Shown in pieces: positions 9,353-18,206 of a stretch of 63,924 bases of DNA. The position numbers were made by a program, and so were the translations under genes. Source of the DNA: Nonomuraea sp. SBT364. GTDB taxonomy: Bacteria > Actinomycetota > Actinomycetes > Streptosporangiales > Streptosporangiaceae. Every line of letters starts with the position of its first letter. The stretch's first letter is position 1. Location of the stretch: positions 1 through 63,924 of the forward strand of contig NZ_LAVL01000040.1 in NCBI RefSeq assembly GCF_001083785.1, written 5' to 3'. The notes under the pieces are model-generated. The model worked only from the letters and a program-made list of their open reading frames with translations, made no database searches and was not told where the DNA came from.

Positions 9353-10566
9353 TTTTGCCTGCGTCCCAGGATCACGAAGCTGAGCGCGGAAGCGCCCAGC
9401 AGGCCGAGCATGAGCGCGGCCATCGGCACGGCCGTGTCCTGACCGGCCAGGCCCACCAGCGGGGCCGAGACCGCGCCCAGCGCGAACTGCAGCACGCCGA
9501 GCAGCGCCGAGGCCGACCCGGCGACCTGCGGGGTCTGCCCGGCCAGCGCCAGCGCGCCGGTGCCCGGCAGCACGAGCCCCTGACCGCACATGATGACGAA
9601 CAGCCCGGCCACGATCCCGGTCAGCCCCAGGCCGATGACCGCGGCGGCCAGCAGCAGCCCGGCGCCCACCAGGCTCACGGCCAGGCCGGTGAGCACCAGC
9701 CGGACCGGTCGCACCCGGCCCGACAGCCTGCCGCCGACCTGGGCCATCACGGTCAGGCCGAGGGCGTTGAGGCCGAAGATGAGCGAATACTGCTGGGGCG
9801 TGGCCTCGTACACCTCCTGCAGCACGAACGGCGAGCCGGAGATGTAGGCGAACATGGCGGCGAAGGCCAGCCCGGCCGTCACGGCGCAGCCCATGAACGC
9901 GCGGTCGCGCAGGAGCTGCCAGAACGTGGCCAGGGTGTGCTTGAGTCCGCCGCTCTCCCGCTGGTCGGCGGGCAGCGTCTCGCGCACCCCGGGCAGCACG
10001 GCCAGCAGCAGCACCAGGCCGGCGAGGCTGAGCGCGACGAAGACGCCGCGCCAGGAGGTGAACTCCAGCAGCTGCGCCCCCGCGATCGGCGCCAGGATCG
10101 GCGCCAGGCCGCTGACGAGCATGAGCGTGGCGAAGATGCGCGCGATGGCGGGACCCTCGTACAGGTCGCGGACCACGGCCCGGACGATGACCAGCGCCGC
10201 CCCGCCCAGCATGCCCTGCAGCAGCCGCAGCACGATCAGCACGGGCACCGAGGGCGCGAACGCGCACAGCAGCGACGTCAGCGCGAACCCGGCGACGCCG
10301 ACGATCAGCGGCATCCGGCGGCCGCGCACGTCGCTCACCGGACCGGCGACCACCTGGCCGGCCGAGACGCCGATGAGGCAGGCGGTGAGCGTGAGCTGGA
10401 CCTGGGCGGCGGGGCTGAGCATCTCGCCGCTGATCGCGGGGAGGGCGGGCAGGTACATGTCGATGGACAGCGGCCCGATCGCCGACAGCGCCCCCAGGAT
10501 CAGGAGCAGAAGCCTGCGGCTCTCCTTGGCGGCCGGTTGCGTTTGCGTGGCTTCTGCCACGGACAT
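9349..10566 (-). CDS. Bcr/CflA family MFS efflux transporter
   Basis: A 405-aa inner-membrane drug:H+ antiporter of the 12-TM type. The N-terminal GPLSIDMYLPALPAIS segment is diagnostic for the Bcr/CflA branch (bicyclomycin/chloramphenicol and other exports), followed by the MFS loop VSDVRGRRMPLIVG between TM2 and TM3. The substrate cannot be told from sequence. It ends 86 bp before the sufR start on the same strand and is transcribed away from the ABC pair. A GGGAGAGGGG stretch precedes the ATG. Confidence 0.92.
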   Translation of the reverse strand: MSVAEATQTQPAAKESRRLLLLILGALSAIGPLSIDMYLPALPAISGEMLSPAAQVQLTLTACLIGVSAGQVVAGPVSDVRGRRMPLIVGVAGFALTSLLCAFAPSVPVLIVLRLLQGMLGGAALVIVRAVVRDLYEGPAIARIFATLMLVSGLAPILAPIAGAQLLEFTSWRGVFVALSLAGLVLLLAVLPGVRETLPADQRESGGLKHTLATFWQLLRDRAFMGCAVTAGLAFAAMFAYISGSPFVLQEVYEATPQQYSLIFGLNALGLTVMAQVGGRLSGRVRPVRLVLTGLAVSLVGAGLLLAAAVIGLGLTGIVAGLFVIMCGQGLVLPGTGALALAGQTPQVAGSASALLGVLQFALGAVSAPLVGLAGQDTAVPMAALMLGLLGASALSFVILGRRQN

Positions 10567-10719
10567 GCGTCTACCCCTCTCCCTCGCAGGCGTCGCGGCC
10601 CTACGAGGGCCGAGCGGTCAAACCATCATCTGGTCCCCCGAATTCCCAATTATGGGATAAATTTCGGTCCGATCGCCCTGAGGGCCGGACCGGCCCCCGC
10701 AGTCCCTAAACTCGTGCGC
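10567..10719. promoter_or_regulatory. Divergent promoter region with three inverted repeats
   Basis: Between the Bcr/CflA gene (minus) and the ABC operon (plus) lie GGCCCT-ACG-AGGGCC (10597-10611), TCCCA-ATTA-TGGGA (10644-10657) and GGGCCGG-A-CCGGCCC (10682-10696). A TAAACT hexamer (10706-10711) sits 8 bp before the ABC start at 10720, spacing that would give a nearly or fully leaderless mRNA. One or more repeats may be operators; no regulator gene is adjacent. Confidence 0.4.
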
Positions 10720-11628
10720 ATGGAATCCCCAGCCGTCGAGATCGCCGACCTGGTCAAGCGCTACGGCGGCACCACCGCGATCGACGGTCTCGACCTGCTC
10801 GCCGCCCGTGGCGCGGTCACCGCCGTCCTGGGCCCCAACGGCGCGGGCAAGACCTCGACGGTGGAGATCTGCGAGGGGTTCCGCAGAGCCGACGCCGGGA
10901 CCGTGCGGGTGCTGGGCAGCGCCCCCGACGCCGCGGCGCTGCGCCCCCGGGTGGGCGTCATGCTGCAGTCCGGCGGCGTGCCGCCCGCGATGCGCTGCGC
11001 CGAGTGGCTGCGGCTGGTCGCCCGCTTCTACGCCCGCCCCCTCGACCCGGGCGCGCTGCTGGAGCGCCTCGGCCTGTCCGATCACGTACGGACCCCGTAC
11101 CGCAGGCTGTCGGGCGGCCAGCAGCAGCGGCTGTCGCTGGCCGCGGCCGTCGTCGGCAGGCCGGAGCTGGTGTTCCTGGACGAGCCGACCGCCGGGCTCG
11201 ACCCGCAGGCCAGGCACGCCTGCTGGGAGCTGGTCGGCGAGCTGCGCGCCGCCGGGGTGTCGGTGGTGCTGACCACCCACCACATGGACGAGGCCGAGCG
11301 GCTGGCCGACAAGGTCGTCATCATCGACCGCGGGCGGGTGGTGGCCGAGGGCAGCCCCGCCTCGCTGACCGGGGCCGAGCGGCAGCTGCGCTTCCGCGCC
11401 CGGCCGGGGCTCGCGCTGGAGGAACTGCTCAACGCCCTGCCGGCCGGCAGCGCCGCCAAGGAGTCCCCGGCCGGCCACTACATCATCGAGGGCCAGGTCG
11501 ACCCCGAGCTGCTGGCCACCGTGACGGCCTGGTGCGCGGCGGAGGGCGTCACGGCCGACGACCTGCGCATCGAGCGCCGCACGCTGGAAGACGTGTTCCT
11601 GGAGCTGACGGGCAGGGAGCTGCGATGA
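10720..11628 (+). CDS. ABC transporter ATP-binding protein (ABC-2 export type)
   Basis: A 302-aa ATPase of a drug/antibiotic-type exporter. Walker A GPNGAGKT is at residues 38-45, followed by the Q-loop region, signature LSGGQQQRLS, Walker B ELVFLDEPTAGLDP and H-loop TTHHMDEAE. The roughly 80-residue C-terminal extension is common in this DrrA/CcmA-like group. The ATG at 10720 begins the recognisable domain; GTG 10714 is two codons upstream. No clear Shine-Dalgarno is visible, in keeping with a leaderless transcript. It overlaps the permease as ATGA. Confidence 0.93.
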   Translation: MESPAVEIADLVKRYGGTTAIDGLDLLAARGAVTAVLGPNGAGKTSTVEICEGFRRADAGTVRVLGSAPDAAALRPRVGVMLQSGGVPPAMRCAEWLRLVARFYARPLDPGALLERLGLSDHVRTPYRRLSGGQQQRLSLAAAVVGRPELVFLDEPTAGLDPQARHACWELVGELRAAGVSVVLTTHHMDEAERLADKVVIIDRGRVVAEGSPASLTGAERQLRFRARPGLALEELLNALPAGSAAKESPAGHYIIEGQVDPELLATVTAWCAAEGVTADDLRIERRTLEDVFLELTGRELR

Positions 11629-12395
11629 GCGCCACACTCGACTTCACCCCCGCGCCGGGGGCGGCGCCGTTCCCCCGCATGGTGCTGGCGCAGGCGGGGG
11701 CCGAGATCAAGGCCATGCTGCGCAACGGCGAGCAGCTGCTGCTCACGATGATCATCCCGGTGCTGCTGCTGGTCGGGTTCTCGGTGGCGCCGCTGATCGA
11801 CGTCGGCGGCGGCGACCGGGTGGCGTTCCTCGCGCCGGGCGTGCTGGCGCTGGCGGTGATGTCGACGGCGTTCACCGGGCAGGCCATCGCCACCGGGTTC
11901 GAACGCCGCTACGGCGTGCTCAGGCGGCTGGGCGCCACGCCGCTGTCGCGGGCCGGGCTCATGCTGGCCAAGACGGCCGCGGTGATCGCGGTGGAGGCCA
12001 TCCAGGTGGGTGTGATCGTCGCGGTGGCGCTGGCCCTGGGCTGGCAGCCGCAGGGGTCGCCGTTCGCCGCCGCGCTGCTGGTGCTCCTGGGCACCGCCGC
12101 GTTCAGCGGGCTGGGGCTGCTCATGGCCGGCCTGCTGCGGGCCGAGGCGACGCTGGCCGCCGCCAACCTGGTCTACCTGCTGCTGCTGGCGGCGGGCGGG
12201 GTGGTGTTCCCGCTGGCGAAGTTCCCCGCGTCGGTGCGCCCGGTGCTGGAGCTGCTGCCCATCTCGGCGCTGACGGGCGGGCTGCGGGCGGTGCTCACCG
12301 GAGGCGCGGCGCTCCCGCTGGGCGCGCTCGCGGTGCTGGCCGCCTGGGCGGTCGTGTCACTGGGCGTGGCCGCGCGCACCTTCCGCTGGGAGTAG
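11625..12395 (+). CDS. ABC-2 family membrane permease
   Basis: A 256-aa integral membrane partner of the preceding ATPase, with about six hydrophobic spans: residues 38-58, a cluster near 70-90, and the rest in the C-terminal half. The central FERRYGVLRRLGATPLSR segment is the coupling region typical of DrrB-like ABC-2 permeases. The ATGA overlap implies coupled translation and a simple 2+2 exporter. Its last 39 bp overlap the 3' end of the convergent MFS gene. The substrate is unknown. Confidence 0.9.
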   Translation: MSATLDFTPAPGAAPFPRMVLAQAGAEIKAMLRNGEQLLLTMIIPVLLLVGFSVAPLIDVGGGDRVAFLAPGVLALAVMSTAFTGQAIATGFERRYGVLRRLGATPLSRAGLMLAKTAAVIAVEAIQVGVIVAVALALGWQPQGSPFAAALLVLLGTAAFSGLGLLMAGLLRAEATLAAANLVYLLLLAAGGVVFPLAKFPASVRPVLELLPISALTGGLRAVLTGGAALPLGALAVLAAWAVVSLGVAARTFRWE

Positions 12396-13544
12396 CGCGC
12401 CGTAGCGCCGCCTGGTGAGCGCGGCCACCACGGTCAGCGGCAGGGCGGCGGCCGCCGCCAGCCCGAACAGCAGCCCGTAGCTGCCGTCCCCGGCCAGCGG
12501 CCCGGCCGCCCACGAGGACGCGGCGCTGCCGACGAACAGGGCCGAGGCGAAGAACGCCACGGCCGTGCCCCTGGCCTGCGGCACCACCGAGGTGACCCAG
12601 GTCTGCAGCGAGGAGTGCATGAACGACCAGCCGCCGCCGAGCAGCAGCGCGGTGACCGTGACGGTGACCACGCTCACCCCGGCGGCGACGACGACGTAGC
12701 CGGCGCACATCTGCGCGCCTCCGGCCGCGATGAGCCACCACGCCGGCCACCCTCGCGAGAGCCGCTTGACCAGCCGGGTGAACAGCCACACCCCCAGCCC
12801 GTAGGCGGCGGCGCAGAGGCCGGCCACGGTGGTGGAGACGCCGTGGTGCTGCAGGGCGGTCGCCAGGAACGCCATCGTGCCGATGAGCACCGCCCCCTCG
12901 ACGAACGCCAGCGCGAACACCAGCAGCGCCCACGGGCTGCGCAGGACCGTGCCGACGTGACCGCCGCGCCCGGGGGCGGGCCCGCTCCTGGGCGGCTCGG
13001 GCAGCGCGCGCAGCGCGACCGCGCACGCCAGCGCGCACACCGCCGGCACGACGAACACCGGCCGCCAGCCCGCCAGGTCGCCGAGCAGCCCGCCGAACCC
13101 GGTCGCCAGCGCGGTGCCCAGGGACATCACGCCCATCAGGTCGGACAGGGCGCGCTGGCGCACGGACTGCTGGACGGTGTCGCCGACGTAGGTCAGCGAG
13201 GTGGGCACGACCGCGCCGAAGCAGGCGCCCGCCGCGACCCTGGAGACGACCAGCGCCCCGAGCACCGGCATGAGCGCCGACACCAGGCCCGTCACCGCCG
13301 CGCCGAGCAGCGCGGCCCGCATGACGCGGACCCGCCCGAACCTGTCGGACAGCACCCCCCACAACGGCTGCACGAGGCCGTAGGCGAGGTAGTAGCCGCT
13401 GGCCACGGCGACCGCGGTGGCCAGCGGGACGTCGAGGTCCACCGCGATGAGCACGAGCATGGGGGTCACGGCGAAACGGTCGAAGCAGCTGACGAACGAG
13501 GCGGCGGCGAGCGAGCGTGGGGGCCTGTCGAGCGTGGCAGACAT
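12357..13544 (-). CDS. MFS transporter (12-TM, drug/metabolite efflux type)
   Basis: A 395-aa membrane protein with the MFS signature GVLSDRFGRVRVMR between TM2 and TM3 and repeated hydrophobic helices throughout. The N-terminal FDRFAVTPMLVLIAVDLDVP segment resembles sugar-efflux/Bcr-like MFS proteins, but the substrate cannot be assigned. AAAGGA precedes the ATG at 13544. It is oriented divergently from the EamA gene and tail-to-tail with the ABC permease. Confidence 0.9.
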   Translation of the reverse strand: MSATLDRPPRSLAAASFVSCFDRFAVTPMLVLIAVDLDVPLATAVAVASGYYLAYGLVQPLWGVLSDRFGRVRVMRAALLGAAVTGLVSALMPVLGALVVSRVAAGACFGAVVPTSLTYVGDTVQQSVRQRALSDLMGVMSLGTALATGFGGLLGDLAGWRPVFVVPAVCALACAVALRALPEPPRSGPAPGRGGHVGTVLRSPWALLVFALAFVEGAVLIGTMAFLATALQHHGVSTTVAGLCAAAYGLGVWLFTRLVKRLSRGWPAWWLIAAGGAQMCAGYVVVAAGVSVVTVTVTALLLGGGWSFMHSSLQTWVTSVVPQARGTAVAFFASALFVGSAASSWAAGPLAGDGSYGLLFGLAAAAALPLTVVAALTRRRYGALLPAEGARGHAQ

Positions 13545-13655
13545 GGGTCCTTTGCCGATTCATGGGGTTATCTGAGCAGTCATATCACCTCGGCTGCGGA
13601 GATGTCGGAGGCGCTGGGTAAGCTGCGAAGGCCCTTTTCACCTCTGAGGAGTTCC

Positions 13656-14570
13656 GTGACCGCCTTCGCCCTCGATGATCCGCTCGGCAGCGGCAAGGGG
13701 CTGCCCCGCGCGGGCAGCTTCCTGCGGACGGCCGCCGACTCCGTCCCGCCGTCCGGGCTGGTGCTGCTGGCCATCTTCTCGGTGCAGCTCGGGGCCGGGT
13801 TCGCCAAGGAGCTGTTCGCGGCGCTGCCGCCGAGCGCGGTGGTGTTCCTGCGGATCGCGGCCGGCGCGCTGATCATGGGCGCGGTGGCCCGCCCGAGGCT
13901 GCGCGGGCTGGCCCGGCGCGACTGGGCGGTGGGCCTGGCGTTCGGCGTGACGCTCGCGGTGATGAACCTGACGTTCTACGAGGCGCTGGCGCGGCTGCCC
14001 ATGGGGGTCGCGGTGGCGATCGAGTTCCTGGGGCCGCTGGGCGTGGCGGTGGCGGCCTCGCGGCGGCGGCTCGACCTGCTGTGGGTCGGCCTGGCCGCGG
14101 CGGGGGTGGTGCTGCTGGCGCCGTGGGGCCAGTCGTCGGCGGTGAGCTGGGCCGGCATCGGCTTCGCGCTGGCGGCGGGCGCCTGCTGGGCGGCCTACAT
14201 CCTGCTGTCGGCGGCGGCCGGCAGCCGCTTCCCCGGCACCACCGGGCTGTCGTTCGCGATGATCGTGTCGGCCGTGGTGATCGCGCCGGTGGGCGTCACG
14301 ACCGGCGGCGCCGACCTGCTGCAGCCGGAGCTGCTGCTGATCGGGCTCGGCGTGGGGCTGCTGTCGTCGGTCATCCCCTACTCGCTGGAGCTGCAGGCGC
14401 TGCGGCGGATGCCCAAGCACGTGTTCGGCATCCTGATGAGCGTGGAGCCGGCCGCGGCGGCGCTGATCGGCGTGCTGCTGCTGGGCGAGATCCTGCACCT
14501 GCAGCAGTGGGCCGCGGTCCTGTGCATCGTGGCCGCCAGCCTCGGCTCGACGCGCTCGGGCCGGCGCTAG
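13656..14570 (+). CDS. EamA/DMT-superfamily transporter (RhtA-like)
   Basis: A 304-aa, ten-helix drug/metabolite transporter. The two EamA repeats are visible; FYEALARLPMGVAVAIEFLGPLGVA and the repeat-2 segment YSLELQALRRMPKHVFGILMS with SVEPAAAALIG are typical of the RhtA threonine/homoserine exporter group. GTG 13656 is preferred because GAGGA sits at 13646-13650; an ATG at 13602 is in frame but has poorer spacing. The gene converges on the hydroxyproline-operon regulator with a 14-bp gap, so a role in that pathway should not be assumed. Confidence 0.9.
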   Translation: MTAFALDDPLGSGKGLPRAGSFLRTAADSVPPSGLVLLAIFSVQLGAGFAKELFAALPPSAVVFLRIAAGALIMGAVARPRLRGLARRDWAVGLAFGVTLAVMNLTFYEALARLPMGVAVAIEFLGPLGVAVAASRRRLDLLWVGLAAAGVVLLAPWGQSSAVSWAGIGFALAAGACWAAYILLSAAAGSRFPGTTGLSFAMIVSAVVIAPVGVTTGGADLLQPELLLIGLGVGLLSSVIPYSLELQALRRMPKHVFGILMSVEPAAAALIGVLLLGEILHLQQWAAVLCIVAASLGSTRSGRR

Positions 14571-14584
14571 GCGATCTTGGCCGG

Positions 14585-15262
14585 CTACAGCTGGGCGTTG
14601 CTCGCCCAGATGCCCCTGACGTGCTGGATGTGCTCGGACATGATCAGGCGGACGGCGTCGACGTCGCCGCCCTTGAGCGCGTCGAGCAGCGCCAGGTGCT
14701 CGCGGGCCGAGTCGGCCAGCGCGCCGCGCTCGGAGAGCTGCGACAGGCCGTAGAGGCGGGCCCTGGTGCGCAGGTCCCTGACCACCTCCACCAGGTGCGC
14801 GTTGCCCGACAGCGTGAGCAGCTCCAGGTGGAAGCGCAGGTCGGCGTCCACGTAACCGAGCAGGTCGCCCTGCTCGGCGGCGGCGACGATCTCCTCGGCG
14901 ATCGGGCGCAGCCGCTCGAAGTCGGCGGCGCGCCCCGCGCCGGCCAGGCGGGCCACGGTGGGCACCTCGATGAGGCTGCGGATCTCGGTCAGTTCGTCCA
15001 GGTCGCGCTCGGACAGCTCGGTGACGCGAAAGCCCTTGTTGCGCACCGCCTCGACCAGGCCCTCCTTGGCCAGGTCGAGCATGGCCTCGCGGACCGGCGT
15101 GGCCGACACGCCGAATTGCGCGGCCAGCACCGGCGCCGAGTAGACCACGCCGGGGCGCATCTCCCCGGTGATCAGCGCGGCCCGGAGCGCGTGCGCCACC
15201 TGCTCGCGCAGGCTCTGCCGCTCGCCCACCATCGGCAGGTCGAGCCGGTCCTCGGCAGCCAT
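14585..15262 (-). CDS. GntR-family (FCD domain) regulator, last gene of the hydroxyproline operon
   Basis: A 225-aa regulator. The winged HTH is at residues 17-82 (APVLAAQFGVSATPVREAMLDL), then an all-helical FCD ligand domain with metal-binding motif DADLRFHLELL and later His residues (REHLALL, SEHIQHV). FCD proteins bind small organic acids, so a hydroxyproline-pathway intermediate is a reasonable effector. It starts 15 bp after the pyrroline-carboxylate reductase gene, with an AAGGG-type site before the ATG. The palindrome at 21921-21931 is the likely operator. Confidence 0.92.
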   Translation of the reverse strand: MAAEDRLDLPMVGERQSLREQVAHALRAALITGEMRPGVVYSAPVLAAQFGVSATPVREAMLDLAKEGLVEAVRNKGFRVTELSERDLDELTEIRSLIEVPTVARLAGAGRAADFERLRPIAEEIVAAAEQGDLLGYVDADLRFHLELLTLSGNAHLVEVVRDLRTRARLYGLSQLSERGALADSAREHLALLDALKGGDVDAVRLIMSEHIQHVRGIWASNAQL

Positions 15263-15277
15263 CCGCCCATCCCTTCC

Positions 15278-16246
15278 CTAGGTCCTCTGGGACCACGCCT
15301 CGTACGCGGCGGCCGCGACGACCAGATCCTGCCACGCCATGCCGGTGCCCTTGAACACGCGGGGCCCGTCGCCGACGGCGACCCGGCCCGCGACCAGCTC
15401 AGCGAGGTTGCCGGCGAGATGATGAGCAGTGATCGTACCGTGGCGGATGGGGATGACCACATCCCCGGCCTCGGCCAGCGCCGCTGACCGCGCCTCGACC
15501 ACCACCGTGGCCCTGGCGACCAGCTCGCCGTCCAGCTCCCTGACGTCCTGCTCGTGCGACCCGATCGCGACCACCGTCGCCCCGTCGCGCACCAGGCCGC
15601 CGTCGAACAGCGGCTCCCTCGCGCTCGTGCAGCACACGATGACGTCGGCCGCGGCGACGGCCTCCGCCACCGCGCCCCCACCGGCCCCGGCCGCCTCGCC
15701 GGGGGCGAGGAGGGCGCGGGCGGCGAGGCCGTGGTCGCGGCAGCGGGCGGCGAACGCCTCGGTCCGGGCCGGGTCGCGGCCCACGACCGTGACGCGGCCG
15801 ATCGGCCTGACCTGGCCGAGCGCCACGACGTGGCCCCACGCCTGCGGGCCCGTGCCGAACACCAGCAGGTCGCGGGCGTCCGGCTCGGCCAGGTGGCGCA
15901 CGGCCAGCGCCGAGACCGCCGGCGTGCGCAGCGAGGTGAGCGCGATGCCGTCCATCGTGGCCAGCGGAGCCAGCGTCTCGCCGTCGAACAGCAGGTACGT
16001 GCCCTGGATCCGGGGCAGCCCGAGCGCGGCGTTGCCGGGCGCCACGGTGGCGGCCTTGACCCCGGCGTACCGGCCGGCCGCCGCGGGCATCAGCAGGAGC
16101 TGACCGGCGGGCAGCGCGACCACCGGCCGCTGCGGCGTCGCCTCCGGGTCGAGCCCGCCGAGCAGCGCGTCCCGCAGGAGCCGCACGGCGTCCGGCACGG
16201 GCACCAGCCGCCGGACGGCCTCAGCGTCGAGATGGGGAAGGGTCAT
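15278..16246 (-). CDS. Ornithine cyclodeaminase family, probable delta1-pyrroline-2-carboxylate reductase
   Basis: A 322-aa NAD(P)-binding protein of the OCD/mu-crystallin family. The Rossmann motif VFGTGPQAWGHV lies near residue 130, and TMDGIALTSLRTPAVSALA is the conserved family block. In hydroxyproline clusters this family usually reduces delta1-pyrroline-2-carboxylate to L-proline; ornithine cyclodeaminase itself is less likely beside two proline racemases. ATG 16246 overlaps the upstream gene as ATGA. Confidence 0.85.
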   Translation of the reverse strand: MTLPHLDAEAVRRLVPVPDAVRLLRDALLGGLDPEATPQRPVVALPAGQLLLMPAAAGRYAGVKAATVAPGNAALGLPRIQGTYLLFDGETLAPLATMDGIALTSLRTPAVSALAVRHLAEPDARDLLVFGTGPQAWGHVVALGQVRPIGRVTVVGRDPARTEAFAARCRDHGLAARALLAPGEAAGAGGGAVAEAVAAADVIVCCTSAREPLFDGGLVRDGATVVAIGSHEQDVRELDGELVARATVVVEARSAALAEAGDVVIPIRHGTITAHHLAGNLAELVAGRVAVGDGPRVFKGTGMAWQDLVVAAAAYEAWSQRT

Positions 16247-17208
16247 CGCAGTGTGAACCCGGTGCCGATGGGGTCGTCCGGGTCGAGCTCGAAGGTGTGC
16301 CTGCCGGTGCGGTAGGCCATGCCCTCGACCTCGGGCACCACGCCCGCCGGGGTCTCGGCGGCCACCCGGGCCCGGAAGACGCTGCCCACGACGCTCTCGT
16401 GCACGAGCGTGCCGCGATGCCCGTCCTCGTGCAGCAGGGCGAGCCGGGCGGCGGTGCCCGAGCCGCACGGCGACCGGTCCACCTCGCCGTCGGCGAACAC
16501 GGTGACGTTGCGCTGGCGGCCGGGGCCGAGCTCGTCGTAGAAGATCACGCCGTAGACGCCGGACAGCCGGTCGTCCTCCGGGTGCCTGGCGGCCGGATGC
16601 CCCGCCAGGCCGGCCTTGACGCGGCGGCCCCAGACGATGAGCTCGCCCAGGTGCTCCGGCCCGACCGTCAGGCCGAGCGCCTTGGCGGGCACCGAGGCGT
16701 AGATGGCTCCGCCGTAGGAGACGTCGGCCTCGACGCCGGCGGCGGGGACGGCGCGCGCGATCACGTACGAGGGGACGCTCACGAAGGTGACGGCGGTGAC
16801 GCGACCGGCCTCGCGGCGGACCCGCGCGGTGACGCGGCCCGAGGGCACGTCCACGATCACGTCGGTCTCGCCGTCGGGATCGCTCTCCACCAGGCCCTCG
16901 CGCACGGCGTGCACGCCGAGGGCGATGGTGCCGTGGCCGCAGGCGGTGGAGTAGCCGTCCTTGTGCCAGAACAGGGCGCCGAGGTGGGCGCCGGGGTCGT
17001 CGGGCGGGACGAGGAAGCAGCCGTACATGTCGGCGTGGCCGCGCGGCTCGTGGCACAGCAGCCGCCGCACGTGATCGGCGGCGGCGCCGGCGTTGGCGCG
17101 GCGTTCGAGCACGGTGGCGCCGGGGATGCCGGGGACCCCGCCGGTGACGATCCGGAACGGCTCGCCGCCGGTGTGGTAGTCGACCGTGCTGATCAGCGGC
17201 GTGATCAC
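16243..17208 (-). CDS. Proline racemase / hydroxyproline epimerase family protein (paralogue 1)
   Basis: A 321-aa cofactor-independent racemase/epimerase. Both catalytic cysteines are present: Cys90 in STACGHGTIALG and Cys248 in DRSPCGSGTAAR. The second Cys argues against trans-3-hydroxyproline dehydratase, which carries Thr there. GTG 17208 forms a GTGA overlap with the upstream paralogue. The first motif differs clearly from that of the neighbour, suggesting different substrates, for example proline or a 3-hydroxyproline isomer; this is inference. Confidence 0.88.
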   Translation of the reverse strand: MITPLISTVDYHTGGEPFRIVTGGVPGIPGATVLERRANAGAAADHVRRLLCHEPRGHADMYGCFLVPPDDPGAHLGALFWHKDGYSTACGHGTIALGVHAVREGLVESDPDGETDVIVDVPSGRVTARVRREAGRVTAVTFVSVPSYVIARAVPAAGVEADVSYGGAIYASVPAKALGLTVGPEHLGELIVWGRRVKAGLAGHPAARHPEDDRLSGVYGVIFYDELGPGRQRNVTVFADGEVDRSPCGSGTAARLALLHEDGHRGTLVHESVVGSVFRARVAAETPAGVVPEVEGMAYRTGRHTFELDPDDPIGTGFTLR

Positions 17209-18206
17209 AGCTCGAACCCCTCGGGGAACGGGTCGCGCGGGTCGAGGAAGTACTGGGCGGTGCCGGTCACCCAGGCCCGGCCGGTGATCGACGGGACGAC
17301 GGCGGGCCTGTCCCCGGCGACGGTGTCCTCCAGGAGGCGGCCGACGAAACGGGTGCCGATGAACGACTCGTTGACGAAGTCGCGGCCCAGCGGCAGCTCG
17401 CCCCTGGCGTGCAACTGGGCCATGCGGGCGCTGGTGCCGGTGCCGCACGGCGAGCGGTCGAACCAGCCCGGGTGGATGGCCATCGCGTGCCGCGAGTGGT
17501 GCGCGTCGGAGCCGGGCGCGGCGAAGTACACGTGGTGGCAGCCGCGGATGCGCTCGTCCTCGGGGTGCACGGGCTCGTCGGCGGCGTTGACGGCCGCCAT
17601 GGTGGCCAGGCCGGCGGCGAGGATCTCGTTCTTGGCCTTGCGGTCGAACGGCAGCCCGTACGCGTCGAGGTCGACGATGGCGTAGAAGTTGCCGCCGTAC
17701 GCGAGGTCGTAGCGGATCTCCCCGAAGCCGGGCACGGTGACGGTGGCGTCGAGCCGGTCGGCGTAGGAGGGAACGTTCCTGAGCGTCACGGACTTGGCCA
17801 TGCCGTCCTCGACGGCCACGTCCACGACGACGAGCCCGGCGGGCACCTCCAGGCGGACGGTGGTGACGGGCTCGACGACCTCGACCATGCCGGTCTCCAC
17901 CAGCACGGTCGCCACGCCGATCGTGCCGTGCCCGCACATCGGCAGCAGCCCGGACACCTCGATGAACAGCACGCCCCAGTCGGCGTCCGGGCGGGTGGGC
18001 GGCTGCAGGATCGCGCCGCTCATGGCGGCGTGCCCGCGCGGCTCGTTCATCAGCAGCTTGCGGATGTGGTCGAGGTGGTCGCGGAAGTAGACCCGCCGCT
18101 CGGCCATGCTGGCGCCGGGCACGACACCGACGCCGCCGGTGACGACCCTGGTGGGCATGCCTTCGGTGTGCGAGTCCACGGCGTGGAACACGCGCTTGGT
18201 CCTCAT
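17205..18206 (-). CDS. 4-hydroxyproline 2-epimerase / proline racemase family protein (paralogue 2)
   Basis: A 333-aa enzyme with catalytic Cys91 in LLPMCGHGTIG and Cys254 in DRSPCGTGTSAR, with HSRHAMAIHPGWFDRSPC between. This pattern fits the hydroxyproline 2-epimerase branch, converting trans-4-hydroxy-L-proline to cis-4-hydroxy-D-proline, the substrate of the flavoenzyme encoded upstream. It overlaps both neighbours by 4 bp. Of the two paralogues it is the better candidate for the first step of the pathway. Confidence 0.88.
   Translation of the reverse strand: MRTKRVFHAVDSHTEGMPTRVVTGGVGVVPGASMAERRVYFRDHLDHIRKLLMNEPRGHAAMSGAILQPPTRPDADWGVLFIEVSGLLPMCGHGTIGVATVLVETGMVEVVEPVTTVRLEVPAGLVVVDVAVEDGMAKSVTLRNVPSYADRLDATVTVPGFGEIRYDLAYGGNFYAIVDLDAYGLPFDRKAKNEILAAGLATMAAVNAADEPVHPEDERIRGCHHVYFAAPGSDAHHSRHAMAIHPGWFDRSPCGTGTSARMAQLHARGELPLGRDFVNESFIGTRFVGRLLEDTVAGDRPAVVPSITGRAWVTGTAQYFLDPRDPFPEGFEL

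Noticed and set aside
14570..14585. EamA transporter as part of the hydroxyproline operon
   Set aside because: It is on the opposite strand and convergent with the regulator, so it cannot be co-transcribed; no evidence ties it to the pathway.
16243..17208. Assignment as trans-3-hydroxyproline dehydratase
   Set aside because: The second active-site position is Cys248 (SPCGSG), not the Thr expected for dehydratases; racemase or epimerase is favoured.
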